A stretch of DNA of 64,000 nucleotides from Chaenocephalus aceratus (Eukaryota > Chordata > Actinopteri > Perciformes > Channichthyidae), in NCBI GenBank assembly GCA_023974075.1, contig CM043798.1:4101397-4165396 (forward strand), read 5' to 3'. Below the pieces are notes generated by a model. The model made no database searches. It was not told the DNA's origin and worked only from the letters and a program-made list of their open reading frames with translations. Position 1 is the first letter of the stretch, and every line of letters begins with the position of its first letter. Made by a program: the position numbers and the translations under genes. Positions 1 to 11,045 of this stretch are shown here, in pieces.

Positions 1-2707
1 GTCTGGTGGTTTGGTCCGGATGTAAGATAAGATGGTACTTTATTGATCCCAATTGGGACATTGTTTTTGTTGCAGCCAGCATAAAGACAAGGCATTTTAC
101 AATAAAACAAAACCACAAATAACAAAGAATAGAAAGAAAAGAAAATAGAAAATATACGTGTTGAATAGGAAAACATACATGTAGATATTATATATGCAAA
201 TATACATATTCAAAATATATGACAATGGAATATGGAAATCAATATTGAACAGATTATATATGTGTACAATGTACAGCGATGTTGTATTAAGAGAAAACTA
301 TGGAGTAGAGAGTTCTCTTCCAGCCAGAGGTGATTTATTGAGTATTGCAGTGGGCAGGAATGTGTCCTGTATGGGTCCTTGTGACAGCGGAGCTGCAAGC
401 AGTCTGTTGGAGAAGGAGCTCCGTTGTCTGTCCAGCTGCAGGTGGAGAGGATGGGTGGGTTATCTGGCTGTCCAGCTGCAGGTGGAGAGGATGGGGGGTT
501 ATCCATCATGGACAACAGCCTGTTCAGTGTCCTCCTCTCCACCACAGCTTCAAAGGGGTCCAGCTTGATGCCGATGACAGACCCAGCTTTCCTGATCAGT
601 TTATTGATCCTGCTGGTGTCACCGGCTCTGATGCCCCCCCCCCCCAGCAGACCGCAGCATAGAAGAGTGCACTGGCCACAACAGACTAGAAGATCTCCAG
701 CATCTTGCTGCACACGTGGAAGGATCTCAGCTTCCTCAGAAAATAGAGTCTGCTCATCCCCTTCTTGTACACAGCGTCCGTGTTGATCCTCCAGTTCAGC
801 CCATAAGTGCACTCCCAGGTACTATAGTCCTCCACAACAGCCACATCCTCTCCTAGAATGCGGCTGTTGTGCCAGACGGCAGCAGACAGAACAGTTTGTG
901 GCTGGGGTGATGGGGGTCTTTTTTATAATCCTGAGGGCTTTCTTTAAGGTTAACCTGGTATTTTTACTGCACCACATTTATTTTAGTTGCTTTACAAATT
1001 CTGATTAATGATGTGAAATATAAACAACCCGTTAAAGCAGACTTTAGTTACACCTGAGTAAAATTCAGGGAAGGTGATTGTCAAGTGCCAACAATCAGGA
1101 GAGGATATTTGATTGGAGGACTGGCTTATCTAAAGCCAGTTGAGTAGCACTTGAAATGTTTTGGCTCTATGAAACCTGATGTACTTTATGATTCTGTTTT
1201 CTTCAAGCTTGTATTTTGTTGGTCGAATGTACTTATTGTAAGTCGTTTTGGATACAAGCGTCAGCTAAATGCAATGTAATGTAATGATTGTTGGTGCTTG
1301 AGAAGACTAAATATGTATCTGCAGATCCCTATAAAGTATATAACACTACTCGTTATTCTCTACAAATAGTTAATTAAAAACTGTATATAATTGCTATTTG
1401 GACATCCCTTTTCAAGATTTCAATATTACTCTAAACGTGTAATAACGTGCTTTAACCAGTAGGTGGTTTTGGGTTAAAAAAGCTGTCAAGTTTACAGTGT
1501 TAACAAAATAAAATATACTGCTTTTTCTGGTTTAGTTTACGACGGATATATTTAGTTATTGTTTTGATATTTGTAACACAAAAGCGATGGAAAAACCCCA
1601 CAGCAACACAGAAAAACGATGGTCTTAACATGAGTAGTTAATAAAAAACAATAATATCAAACTAATTATTACTACTAACTTTATTGTGAAATTAAAACAG
1701 AACGGTAAAAGAATAGTTTCCGGTCTATTCTGAGCCAGATCTCTGTAGATAAATACAAATACAGAACTACGACAGATGTGTAATATTAATGCAGCCAAAC
1801 ATTTATTACAATGCATTCATGTGATGACTTTCAAAGAGTAAAGCAAGCACTGCTGAATAAAAGTATGATTTATCTTTTACGAAACGTTTTTTTTCATATG
1901 GAATGCAGTTCAACCAATCACAGAGCTTGAGCAATGCAGACAATAGCTGAGGATTCTGGGTAGTGTAGTGTCTTCGGCCATCCTAAACTGAACAAATATT
2001 TGTTTCTCCGAATCGAAGGGGAAAAATTACAAAAAGCATTGTACACCATTTAAACCAATCAATGTTGTGTAATCAACAAGGATAATCTGGTGTTTTTGAG
2101 TTGATGAGTAGTGCAGATATCACTGTAAAATCAATCGACAGTAAAGAGAATACTTACTTCCGGGGGTAAAAACCTGCGTTATTCATTGGGAATGGATGCT
2201 CACATTGCTCTCCGTAATACAATAAAGGGGACATGATCAAATCGGAATATAATTTCTTTTAAAAACGTTTAACTAAGGGAACAATCTATTGGACACAGCT
2301 GAAGCTCTGGCCTTCCTTAAAAACAAAACTAATGTAATACAAATCACAGTTGTATACCCACAATGCACTGTTTTTTGAGACCAAAAATTCGTAACTAATT
2401 GCACCATAATTACATTCTGACGAAAAATAAAAATTATTATGCACTACAAATAAATAAAAGAAGCCTCCCTGTGAGTTACACAAGCTATATAAGTAGATTT
2501 TTAAAAACGTTTTATAGAATAAAAGCTCACTGCAGGATGTGGTAGAAATGCGTGTTTGTGCACCACGACAAGGAGCCTCATTCACTTTAACATTGGTGTT
2601 GTTTGCGTGATTGCCGACACGTAATTGTAACAAAGTTCGTGACTCCACCACGCAATGCGGTGTTAAGGAGTCGTGGTGGAGTCACGCATTCTGGTGAGAT
2701 CAGGTTG
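1..2707. mobile_element. Partial copy of a long-TIR element (right end), family unassigned
   Basis: This segment is a diverged direct copy of the element at 27233-31087, beginning about where that copy reads 28434. It ends at the same terminus, GAGATCAGGTTG, at 2707. The left half carries an L2-like LINE fragment and a SINE-type tail (GCGTCAGCTAAATGCAATGT near 1258-1280). The right ~800 bp equals the right TIR of the full copy. No transposase is visible, so it is non-autonomous. The following 8 bp (2708-2715) are also the left target duplication of the adjoining hAT element, so this copy's own duplication cannot be judged. The left end lies outside the window. Confidence 0.7.
210..812 (-). 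pseudogene. L2-like LINE ORF2 3' fragment (decayed)
   Basis: The minus strand keeps pieces of the C-terminal part of a fish L2/CR1-type ORF2: residues resembling INKLIRKAGSVIGIKLDPFE and a RTLNRLLSMMDNP stretch, a region usually found after the RT domain. Reading-frame breaks and a duplicated GGTGGAGAGGATGG segment (around 440-500) show decay. The same fragment lies in the sister repeat at 28380-29251, so it was inside the host repeat before that repeat multiplied. A GATAAGATGG...TTTATTGATCCC motif near the start of the window is typical of fish LINE 3' tails in reverse orientation. Confidence 0.6.
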
Positions 2708-2802
2708 GATGTACCCAGTGGCGTACAAGGTTGTGATTGGCCCCGGTGCAAATATTTTTTTGGGCCCCACCCCCCAACTCAGCGTTGCTTGCTGTTTTTT
2801 CT

Positions 2803-2871
2803 CTCTCTATCTCTCTTCCTCTCTCTCTCTCTAGATCTCGCTCTCTCTCTCTCTTTCCTCTTCTCTCTCTC

Positions 2872-2935
<64 letters not shown>

Positions 2936-2940
2936 TCCAC
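2803..2940 (+). repeat. (CT)n microsatellite
   Basis: An interrupted run of CT dinucleotides, about 130 bp long, inside the hAT element. Leucine/serine-rich ORFs read through it are a by-product of the repeat. Confidence 0.95.
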
Positions 2941-3034
2941 TTTCAAAATCTATTTAAAACTCATAACAAACAAAATTCCCAAAGTTGTCTTGAAATTAAC
3001 TAATTAAATAACTAAACGAAAAATATAGCCCTAC

Positions 3035-3616
3035 TTATGCAAACAACATAAACGGAGCATTATTTATTTCTACTTGAATGTCGCACTGCACCCGCTTTGC
3101 GATTATGTAGATTATCTCATTTTGAACAGCTGGACTCAAGTATTTCACAGAACCTTGTGGTCGCTCAACAAGTTCTTTCAGAACCGGATCGTAACATGCT
3201 AAAAGTTCTATCATATTGAGAACGTTTCCACTGTTGGGCTGTCCAAGAATCTCCCTATGTCCTCTAAAAGCCAAGTTACAAGTGGCCAGAGTGATTGTAA
3301 TGTTGACAATACGCTCAAGTACCTGTCTCCAGTAATTAGCAGCATTCCTTGCATTCCTCTCCATGTTTGCATCGATTCTCCCGTTTTTCTTCCACTGTTC
3401 ATATATGACACACGCTACGACATGGACCTGAGATTGTGCATGTGAGTCAATCCTCGCAGACAACGCATGTCCACGCATCACTGTAGAACGGTGCACCTCG
3501 GTCTGCGAACAGCCAGCACGGCTCACAGTCCAGGGTGGGGGGGTAACACAGCCATGTGCGTGGCAGTTTGATACCTGCTCTGGTAGTGGTGGTGTAATAC
3601 ATCTCGGAGAAAACAC
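3035..3616 (-). pseudogene. hAT transposase fragment (ZMYM1/DUF4371-like)
   Basis: The ORF of 193 aa contains WRQVLERIVNITITLA and RPQGSVKYLSPAVQNEIIYI, which resemble the N-terminal part of ZMYM1-like hAT transposases. In this family the catalytic RNase H-like fold with its DDE residues and the C-terminal dimerisation region follow. Here the coding sequence stops at the (CT)n tract, so the protein is truncated. The minus-strand ORF at 3523-3921 (Ser/Pro-rich) overlaps in another frame and could be the original N-terminus displaced by a frameshift. No functional transposase is expected. Confidence 0.65.
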
Positions 3617-4436
3617 CTGTTTCCTTGATGTGTGTCTCTGCGGAATGGGCTGATAGGCCTACATGGACCGGTTGCTATAATATAGCCTTTGATCTTGGCG
3701 TCGGGGGTCTCAATAGCGTCATAGAGTCCCCTATCGGTTGGGGGCGGGGCCCTTGCGGGAACTGTAGGACCACCGCCGGGCACAGCAAAATCCATCCTCT
3801 CCTCCTGGCTCATGGCTGGAGAAGAAGGTCGCACAGCCACGGATACAGCTTCACTTGTGGAGCTAGATGATGGTGAGGCAGGTGAGCTATCGTTAGCCTC
3901 CGGCTCCGGCTGCCGCTGCACGTCAACATTACCAAAGTTAGCGTTCGATTTCGAGGACGATGTATGACAAAAAAAACGGTCTAATTTTGTCTGTTTAGCC
4001 TTTACATCTCCTTGTTCTCTCTTGTCCTTTCTCTTTTGAGCGCCGCTCGTGTTTTGGTTTGCTGTACATTATAAATGCAAACTATTCAATTTGTTATAAT
4101 TCTGCCGATCTTGCTGCTGCTATAGCTGTGTAGTACATATAACTTTTGATGTTGATTAAACGGTTCGCTCGTCACGCAAGGTATCACATGACATGAAAGG
4201 GAGCAAGGTCATTGGACAGACAAATTAAAAATTAATTTAGGTTGCTAGGTTACTTTGAAGACTGCGTGAACCAGTCAATGCCATTGGGGCCCAAAATAAA
4301 ATATATATAAAAAAAAGATTCTATATATAATTTTTTTTTTTTTTTTTTTGCATGGGCCCCTGGATGGCTGTGGGCCCCGGTGCAATGCACCGGCTGCACC
4401 GGCTGCACCGGCGATAGTTACACCACTGGATGTACC

Positions 4437-4521
4437 GTTGGTGATAACAAGTTTACCCAGCATCTCCAGAGCGAACAGCCAGCTCTGATAAAGCTGAAAC
4501 GCAAGAAATTGATTAACAACA
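4437..4521 (-). pseudogene. slc22 exon-9-like fragment
   Basis: This stretch matches 15387-15471 (exon 9 of the slc22 gene in this window plus its acceptor side) with few differences. One is an inserted base (GAGCGAACAGCC against GAGCGACAGCC) that breaks the frame. Only the 5' part of the exon survives. The rest was replaced on the left by the hAT element and the long-TIR repeat. Together with the exon-8-like fragment just to the right, in the same order and strand, it marks a broken tandem paralogue. Confidence 0.8.
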
Positions 4522-4755
4522 GAATAGAATGAAAACAATACCTGCCCCTAAATGATCTACACTGTGAATTATTAACTGCATTGTCCAGGTTGTTACAAGG
4601 TAGAATAATGCATTGTATAACAATTATTACATCTCTGTATCCAGCGCAAGTCTGACAATGTTATATTAGTGCATTGCTGAATCCGTGGAGTACTCTAAGA
4701 CTGAAAGCATTTGATTGGAAGCATTGCAGTACCATGATGCACCACATCATGACAC

Positions 4756-4868
4756 TGCTTACTTTGAGGCACCAGTTGAATAAGATACAGTGACACTCCA
4801 AGGAGTAAAATAAAGATGACAGAGTCGGCGTGGGAAGTATTTCAGTGCCAGCCAGCAGGACATGTAAA
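4756..4868 (-). pseudogene. slc22 exon-8-like fragment
   Basis: The sequence matches 16219-16332 of the intact gene, covering the 3' half of exon 8 and its donor side. Small deletions are visible (CACTCCAAGGAG against CACTCCACCAAGGAG; AGAGTCGGCG against AGAGAGTCGACG). It ends where similarity stops at ACATGTA. The spacing to the exon-9-like fragment is about 235 bp, shorter than the 774-bp intron of the intact gene. Confidence 0.78.
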
Positions 4869-5146
4869 TTGGAGGTTTTCCAGGCACTTCAACCTACCAA
4901 AACACTCAGAATATAATCTGGGAAGACATAGGTAAGGCATACTTGCCAACCCTCCCGATTTTCGCGGGAGACTCCCGATTTCATTGCCCTCTCCCGGTTT
5001 CCTCCCGGGGTCATAAGTATGTAAGTAAGTAAGTAAGTAAGGTCTGCACTTCAGGAGGGGGCTGGGTGCCAAGCACAGGGCAATGGGCAAGTTCCTGTTA
5101 GTTTCCCTGTCTTATAATCAAGTTCTCCATTTCTTAGCCTCCATTG
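4869..5146. other. Non-coding stretch with repeat debris
   Basis: It holds a CTCCCGATTTTCGCGGGAG hairpin-like segment (4952-4972) resembling fish transposon ends, and a short (AAGT)n run at about 5020-5040. I see no gene. Confidence 0.5.
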
Positions 5147-6150
5147 CGGCTTTCACACCAGCGCTTTTCAGTTTCTAGCTCCGAGCGGGAGCTTTTCTGG
5201 TTCAGCTCCGGTTTCCCTTTTCAGCTCCCGCTCTGTTCACACCGCCCACTGGCGCCCCAGAGCTGCCCCTGCTGCGTCATGACGTCACCGTTTACATCGC
5301 TGATTTGCTCCCCAACGGCACCCATTACGGCGCTCACAACAACAACTGCGTCGGGTCGATGATCGTGTTGCTTTTAATCACACGAAGCCAGAATAAATTG
5401 AATAACGACTTCTCCAACCTTATACTTTGCTCCAGAGTGCTGTGGTTCATTGTTTATTAATGTGTTTCTGCAGCATTTACCGACCGCTGCCGTATTGGCT
5501 GCTCTTCCACGGAGTTTATTCTCCCGTTAGCTCCCGGTTAGCTCACACTGCAGCGGCCGCTCTAAAGTATTCACTGTCCGACTCACACAAGCAGCTGATG
5601 CATATCCCCAGTTCCCCTTAGCCTAAGTGAATGTGTGTCAGTCTGAATTGACACTGTTTGGTATCACAACGCTGTTATGAAAGTTTCTCTGATATAAAAC
5701 GGGTGATGTTAGCATAGCAACCGAAGCTAAACTGACTACTTGCATCCGATAGCTGCAATAATACAAAACAACACGTCTGCCTCTCTCCACAATGATCGAT
5801 AACAGTGAACGGATGGTCAAAGTAAGGCACAAATAAACAGAATCACACGAAGCCTGGTTAGTGTTGCCTGACTTTATAAAGTGTGCTTATAGGCACTACT
5901 GCTTGTAGGCAGGCATAACAGTCGACCCATGTTCAGGGGAGGTGGGTTTAGTTTCCTGCACGCCTCGACGTAAGCGACGTCGCCTCTTAGCTCCAAAGCT
6001 CTTGCCTCTGGACCGACAATTTTTTGGAGCTGGAAATGAAGCGGATTCCGGAGCTAAGAGCCGGCGCCGCTGCGGTGTGAACAGGAAAACCCGGCGCTTT
6101 TCAGGCTCTAGCTCCGAGCCGGAGCTGTAAAGGCGCTGGTGTGAAAGGGG
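5147..6150. mobile_element. Fold-back/MITE-like element
   Basis: The ends are inverted: TTTCACACCAGCGCTTTTCAG at 5151 against CGCTGGTGTGAAA at 6134-6146. AGCTCCGAGC/GAGCTCGG-type blocks are also mirrored in both halves. There is no transposase. The class is uncertain (hAT or piggyBac derivative) because no clear target duplication could be fixed. ORFs inside are inverted-repeat artefacts. Confidence 0.6.
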
Positions 6151-6849
6151 CACATGTGTTGCTGACAAGTTTCCCCACTTCCCCCTTTTGCTGAATGGGT
6201 TCCTGGTTCAATCTATTAGTGATTGACAGTTTCAGTTCCTTTGGAAAGCTTATCTCTCCTGCCAAGGCCCCTCCTGATAAGTGAGGGAATGTTGTTGAAC
6301 TGGCAAGATCCTATATAACCTGTATGCAGGCATGAGAATCACTCACCTTTCGGCGAAATTCGCCGTTTTGAATCAAAAATAGGTCGTTTGTGTGATTCAT
6401 GTAGATCTGCAATACAAATATTTTTGGGGTATGGGGGGGGTCTGGGAGCCGGAGTAATCTGCGGCTGCGAGCTGTTATGTGCCATCATGACACGCATGGT
6501 GTTCTTTTTTATATATTAGAATGCAGCGCGAGCTGTGTGCTCGAGTCTTCCTTCCTGTCGGCTCTGCTGCTCCGCGATGATGGTCCAGCTTCAGCAGCCA
6601 CATTAGCTACGTCCGTTAATATTAACTGTGCGGTCTGGAGTCACTGTGGCACAGACTGGACCGCTGGTGAACAGCTGTTAGACCGGGCCGTTCAGGTGTT
6701 CAGAGCAGAGCTCCCTGTCGGAGCGCAGAGCGTGATGTGCACTGAAAAGTTTTTCTGTCGCAATATTATCGTTGAGCTAGCTAGCTAGCATACATTGTCA
6801 CTATCTGCTAACGTTAGCTTTAGCCTTCGTTTTCTAATAGTTTTTTTTT
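6151..6849. other. Intergenic, transposon-end debris
   Basis: Contains a CACCTTTCGGCGAAATTCGCCG palindrome-like motif near 6345-6367, resembling the end of a fish hAT element. A 103-aa ORF (6477-6788) has no recognisable domain and no codon pattern that convinces me. No gene assigned. Confidence 0.4.
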
Positions 6850-7581
6850 CATAGGCGATACACGGAGGTGGTATAAGTATAGATCTTGTACTTGAGTAAC
6901 AGTAGAAGCACTCAGATATTGTACTAGAGTAAAAGTAGAAGTACTCAAATCTTGTACTTCATTAAAAGCAGAAATACTCAGATATTGTACTTGAGTAAAA
7001 GTAGAAGTACTCAGATCTTGTACTTGATTAAAAGCAGAAATACTCAGATCTTGTACTTGAGTAGAAGTAGAAGTACTCAGGTCTTGTACTTGAGTAAAAG
7101 TAGAAGTACCAGAGTGTAGGAATACGGATACTCTGTTAGTAAAAGTACTGCATTCAAAATGTTCCTCAAGTAAAAGTAGAAAAGTATTCTCATCAAAATA
7201 TAGTGAAAGTAGCGACAGTAAAAGTAGTCGTTGTGCAGATTGGTCCATTTCAGAATAATATATATGATATGTTTTATAATGATTGATCATGAAAGTGTTC
7301 TCAGAGCTGGTGAAGGTGCAGCTAGTCTGAAGTACTTTGTAGACTGCAGGGTAGCTTGTGGATTTACTCCAGGTGGAACTAAAGTCTGATTCAACACTTG
7401 ATTAGATTTCACATCATTCATCTAGATCTGTGAAGTAACTAAAGGTATTAAATACATGTAGTGGAGTAAAAGTACACCATTTACCTATGAACTGTAGAAG
7501 AAGAACAAAGTAGCAAAACATTGAAATACTTAAATAAAGTACAAGTATCTCAAAATTGTACCCAAGTATAGTACTTGAGTT
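6850..7581. repeat. TACTTGAGTAAAAGTA-type fish repeat with internal minisatellite
   Basis: Six to seven tandem units of about 30-35 bp (GTACTTGAGTAAAAGTAGAA...CTCAGATCTT) occupy 6878-7110. Related sequence continues to 7581 and ends with AGTACAAGTATCTC and GTACTTGAGT. A diverged relative in opposite orientation lies in the first intron of the slc22 gene (about 22390-22780). The 156-aa minus ORF across it is repeat-derived. Confidence 0.75.
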
Positions 7582-7755
7582 CAATCAGGAGAGACGTGAT
7601 GTATGGAATACATGTTTATTATCGGTCACATTATATAAATGAAACATAATGATGACAGTTTATAACAAGTGAATGAAATGTGTTTTGGCGACTAGGCCCA
7701 GGTTTTGTAGGACATCATTCGGGAAGGGAAAGAACCGTTTCCGATGAACCCCCCT
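7582..7755 (-). repeat. Ngaro split direct repeat B2
   Basis: Starts CAATCAGGAGAGACGTGATG and ends GATGAACCCCC. It matches 8074-8246 with one visible substitution (GAACCG/GAACTG). Confidence 0.75.
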
Positions 7756-7859
7756 GGGTCTAGACCTGGTGGTGGTGATAAGTGGTTAGGTCCGGTTGGA
7801 AGGGAGAAGGTTGAGCTTGGCCCTGAGTTGGAAGCAGGAGGCGAAGGGGTGGAGGAGGG

Positions 7860-8073
7860 TTGCGCGTTGACGCCTGGAAGACAGCTGATAGAAAAGGGGA
7901 GAGCATATATAGAGGGTTTAACAGGTGCGATAATTAGGCTTGTGAATGGAGGGAAGTGATATGTTGGCTAAGGAGTGGCGCTCCCTGTCATCCAGTGGAG
8001 GGAGCGAGTATTGCCATGACGAGCAATACGGAGTGTTAGGTCTTCCTGTCTGAACTTGCGCTCAGCTTCATTT
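7860..8073 (-). repeat. Ngaro split direct repeat A2
   Basis: 214 bp reading TTGCGCGTTGACGCCTGG...CAGCTTCATTT. I see no difference from 12523-12736. It abuts repeat B1 directly, giving the B1A2 junction expected of Ngaro elements. Confidence 0.75.
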
Positions 8074-8246
8074 CAATCAGGAGAGACGTGATGTATGGAA
8101 TACATGTTTATTATCGGTCACATTATATAAATGAAACATAATGATGACAGTTTATAACAAGTGAATGAAATGTGTTTTGGCGACTAGGCCCAGGTTTTGT
8201 AGGACATCATTCGGGAAGGGAAAGAACTGTTTCCGATGAACCCCCA
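8074..8246 (-). repeat. Ngaro split direct repeat B1
   Basis: Near-identical partner of 7582-7755. A more diverged relative lies at 9291-9460. Confidence 0.75.
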
Positions 8247-8407
8247 AAAGAAGTGAAGTATGAAGTACTGAACGTGAAGACATCTTACCTTGTGGGATGC
8301 AGTGGAAATCTATGGATGAAAATGAGAGGTTAATACATGTGGGAATTTAGACGTACTGATGCCTCCCAGGCGTCCTTCCTGGCCGTACGGGGCATCCCGG
8401 CCGTACG

Positions 8408-8575
8408 GGCAATAATATTAAACATGAACACAGACCCGGAGGTCACAACCTGACGTGCAGGGTTAAACATGAACACGAACCCGGAGGTCACGACCTGACG
8501 TGCAGGGTTAAACATGAACACAGACCCGGAGGTCACAACCTGACGTGCAGGGTTAAACATGAACACAGTGACACG
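8408..8575. repeat. Short 45-bp minisatellite (about 3.5 units)
   Basis: Units of 45 bp (AACCTGACGTGCAGGGTTAA...GACCCGGAGGTCAC). The same core AACCTG...GCAGGGTTAAAC and the same period are shared with the large array at 9655-10600, so both derive from one ancestral unit. Confidence 0.85.
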
Positions 8576-9654
8576 TATGCTGACGTGCTATGAAACCACC
8601 ACCACCAGTATAGGCATAATTACCATTCTTTTAGTGTTTGAGAGACCTTGCATAGCCAGCACGCGCTGATGTCCGGCGAATGTGGGATGTGAAGGCGGAG
8701 GAGGACCACCGCCCGAGTTGCAGGGATGAGGGAGAAATGCCTGATTGCAGCAGAGGTGAATGGAATGGAAGCCCTGATATGCTATTAAGACGCCACAACC
8801 AGTTATGCATTATTTACCATCGGTAAACTGAAGAGCTCTTAGATTGCAGCACGAGCCGATGTCCGGGCGAAGAGGGAGATGTAAATAAGTAAGCACGAGC
8901 TGTTAGCTGGAGTACAGTAATGCATGAATATCATAGCCTGGATTGATGCGAGCCAAGTGAGCAAACCCGAGAATATGAATGAAGTGCAGAATGCACGCAG
9001 AAAAAGACGTACACTTAGTTCAATGCTGAAACATGACCCACGATATAGTATAGCTTAATAGCAGTTAAGTGCGCCAGGATGAGTCATAGATGCTGATAAA
9101 CTGATTGAGTGATTAAGATTGTCTTCCATCATCTGAGTGAGGATGGTGGGAGGAAGGGGAGAGCAGATTTAAAGGGGTTAGCAGGTGCGATGATTGGCTA
9201 GCCGGGGCGTAATGCCCCTGATCACTTATTGAGATAACGTGTGACGCCCGATGATGTTGTCTTCCTGATTGAACTTACGCTGAGCTACATTTCAATCAGA
9301 AGAGACGTGATGTATGAGTACATGTTTATTACCGGGAACATGATATGCGGGAATAGTGATTGACGTATTACGATAAGTAACTGTAATGATGTTTTGGCGA
9401 TTAGGCCCCGGGTTTGCAGGATGATCATTCAGGAGGGAAAGAACCGCTCTGATGAACCCCCAAAAGAAGTGAGGTATGAAGTACGGAGCTGTGAGCAATC
9501 CTTACCTTGCGGCTGGCTGCGGAGATCTATGGATGAAAAGAGAGATTAACATGGGGACATGATGAGCGCCGGAATCGCTTCCGGGCTGCGGGGTTAGACA
9601 TGCGCGGGCCCACTGGCCGCAACCTGCACTGCAGGGTTAACATGACGCAGACCC

Positions 9655-10600
9655 ACTGCCGCAACCTGCCCCCGCAGGGTTAAACCTAAGCGCGGACCTG
9701 TGTCCGCAACCTGCACCCGCAGGGTTAAACCTAAGCGCAAACCTGTGTCCGCAACCTGCGCCCGCAGGGTTAAACCTAAGCGCGGACCTGTGTCCGCAAC
9801 CTGCGCCCGCAGGGTTAAACCTAAGCGCGGACCTGTGTCCGCAACCTGCACCCGCCGGGTTAAACCTAAGCGCGGACCTGTGTCCGCAACCTGCGCCCGC
9901 AGGGTTAAACCTAAGCGCAAACCTGTGTCCGCAACCTGCGCCCGCAGGGTTAAACCTAAGCGCGGACCTGTGTCCGCAACCTGCGCCCGCAGGGTTAAAC
10001 CTAAGCGCGGACCTGTGTCCGCAACCTGCACCCGAAGGGTTAAACCTAAGCGCGGACCTGTGTCCACAACCTGCGCCCGCAGGGTTAAACCTAAGCGCGG
10101 ACCTGTGTCCGCAACCTGCGCCCGCAGGGTTAAACCTAAGCGCAAACCTGTGTCCGCAACCTGCACCCGCAGGGTTAAACCTAAGCGCGGACCTGTGTCC
10201 GCAACCTGCGCCCGCAGGGTTAAACCTAAGCGCCGACCTGTGTCCGCAACCTGCACCCGCAGGGTTAAACCTAAGCGCGGACCTGTGTCCGCAACCTGCA
10301 CCCGCAGGGTTAAACCTAAGCGCGGACCTGTGTCCGCAACCTGCGCCCGCAGGGTTAAACCTAAGCGCGGACCTGTGTCCGCAACCTGCACCCGCAGGGT
10401 TAAACCTAAGCGCGGACCTGTGTCCGCAACCTGCACCCGCAGGGTTAAACCTAAGCGCGGACCTGTGTCCGCAACCTGCACCCGCAGGGTTAAACCTAAA
10501 CGCGGACCTGTGTCCGCAACCTGCGCCCGCAGGGTTAAACCTAAGCGCGGACCTGTGTCCGCAACCTGCACCCGCAGGGTTAAACGTGACGCGGACCCAC
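9655..10600. repeat. 45-bp GC-rich minisatellite, about 21 units
   Basis: The unit CGCGGACCTGTGTCCGCAAC + CTGCGCCCGCAGGGTTAAAC + CTAAG is repeated about 21 times with few substitutions (GCGCCC/GCACCC, GCGG/GCAA). Each unit contains two inverted repeats: GCGGAC-CTGT-GTCCGC and AACCTGC...GCAGGGTT. The period is a multiple of three, so long ORFs are open on both strands; they are by-products of the repeat. Confidence 0.95.
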
Positions 10601-10727
10601 GTCCGCAACCTGCACTTGCAGGATTAGCATACGCAGATCCAGAGTCATAGCCTGACAGATACGGAACCGTAGACACGTATACATGCTGACGTGTTACCAC
10701 ACCAGTTATAGGTATATTTACCATCTT

Positions 10728-11045
10728 TTAGTGTTTGAGGGACCTTTGGATAGCCAGCACGGCACTGATGTCCGGGCGGATGTAGGATGTGAAGGCAGAG
10801 GAGGACCATCGTCCGAGTTGTTGCAGGGATGAGGATGAGACGCCTTGATTAGCAGCGGCGGTAGCTGCGCCTATCCTGAACGAATGCCCCGAGAATAATT
10901 GGGGTGATAAGCCGGATCTAATGAGAACTTGCTTTAAGTAATGATTGAACTGGCGTTGAGTTAAGGGAATATCCCCTGAAATAAGAAATAGTGGTGAGAG
11001 AGGATTAATGAAAGGTCTAAGATGCAGAATTTGATCATGGATTTA
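10728..11045 (-). pseudogene. Tyrosine recombinase C-terminus (Ngaro-type)
   Basis: About 104 codons are open up to a TAA at 10728. The sequence shows DIPLTQRQFN, then the box-II motif SGHSFRIGAATAAA (H-x-x-R), then LGRWSSSAFTSYIRP with the nucleophilic tyrosine. These are the conserved parts of Ngaro-family and related eukaryotic tyrosine recombinases. The protein would cut and join circular retroelement DNA into the genome. The upstream part, including the first catalytic arginine, is lost behind stops above 11045. A more decayed copy of the same C-terminus occurs at about 8630-8760. Confidence 0.8.

Larger units (their letters stand above)
2708..4436 (-). mobile_element. hAT-type transposon with 8-bp target duplication
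   Basis: The element proper spans 2716-4428 and starts CAGTGGCGTA; its other end reads inward as CAGTGGTGTAAC. It is flanked by a perfect 8-bp direct repeat GATGTACC (2708-2715 and 4429-4436), as expected of hAT elements. The minus strand has remnants of a ZMYM1/DUF4371-type hAT transposase. At ~1.7 kb it is an internally deleted, non-autonomous copy. On the right, the flank is the slc22 exon-9-like fragment: the GATGTACC target occurs at the matching place in the intact exon 9 (near 15386). Confidence 0.82.

Noticed and set aside
2603..3007. Leu/Ser-rich ORFs
   Set aside because: Translations of the (CT)n tract within the hAT element.
6477..6788. 103-aa ORF as a gene
   Set aside because: Possible chance ORF; no domain or splice evidence, next to repeat ends.
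7744..7959. 71-aa Gly-rich ORF
   Set aside because: It runs across the unique stretch and repeat A2 of the Ngaro-like element; no domain.
9655..10600. CRISPR-like regular array
   Set aside because: Units are contiguous 45-bp tandem repeats without unique spacers, in a vertebrate genome.
9594..10724. Long ORFs (316-376 aa) with 15-residue repeats on both strands
   Set aside because: They arise because the minisatellite period (45 bp) is a multiple of three; several frames on both strands are open at once, and composition is dictated by the repeat.
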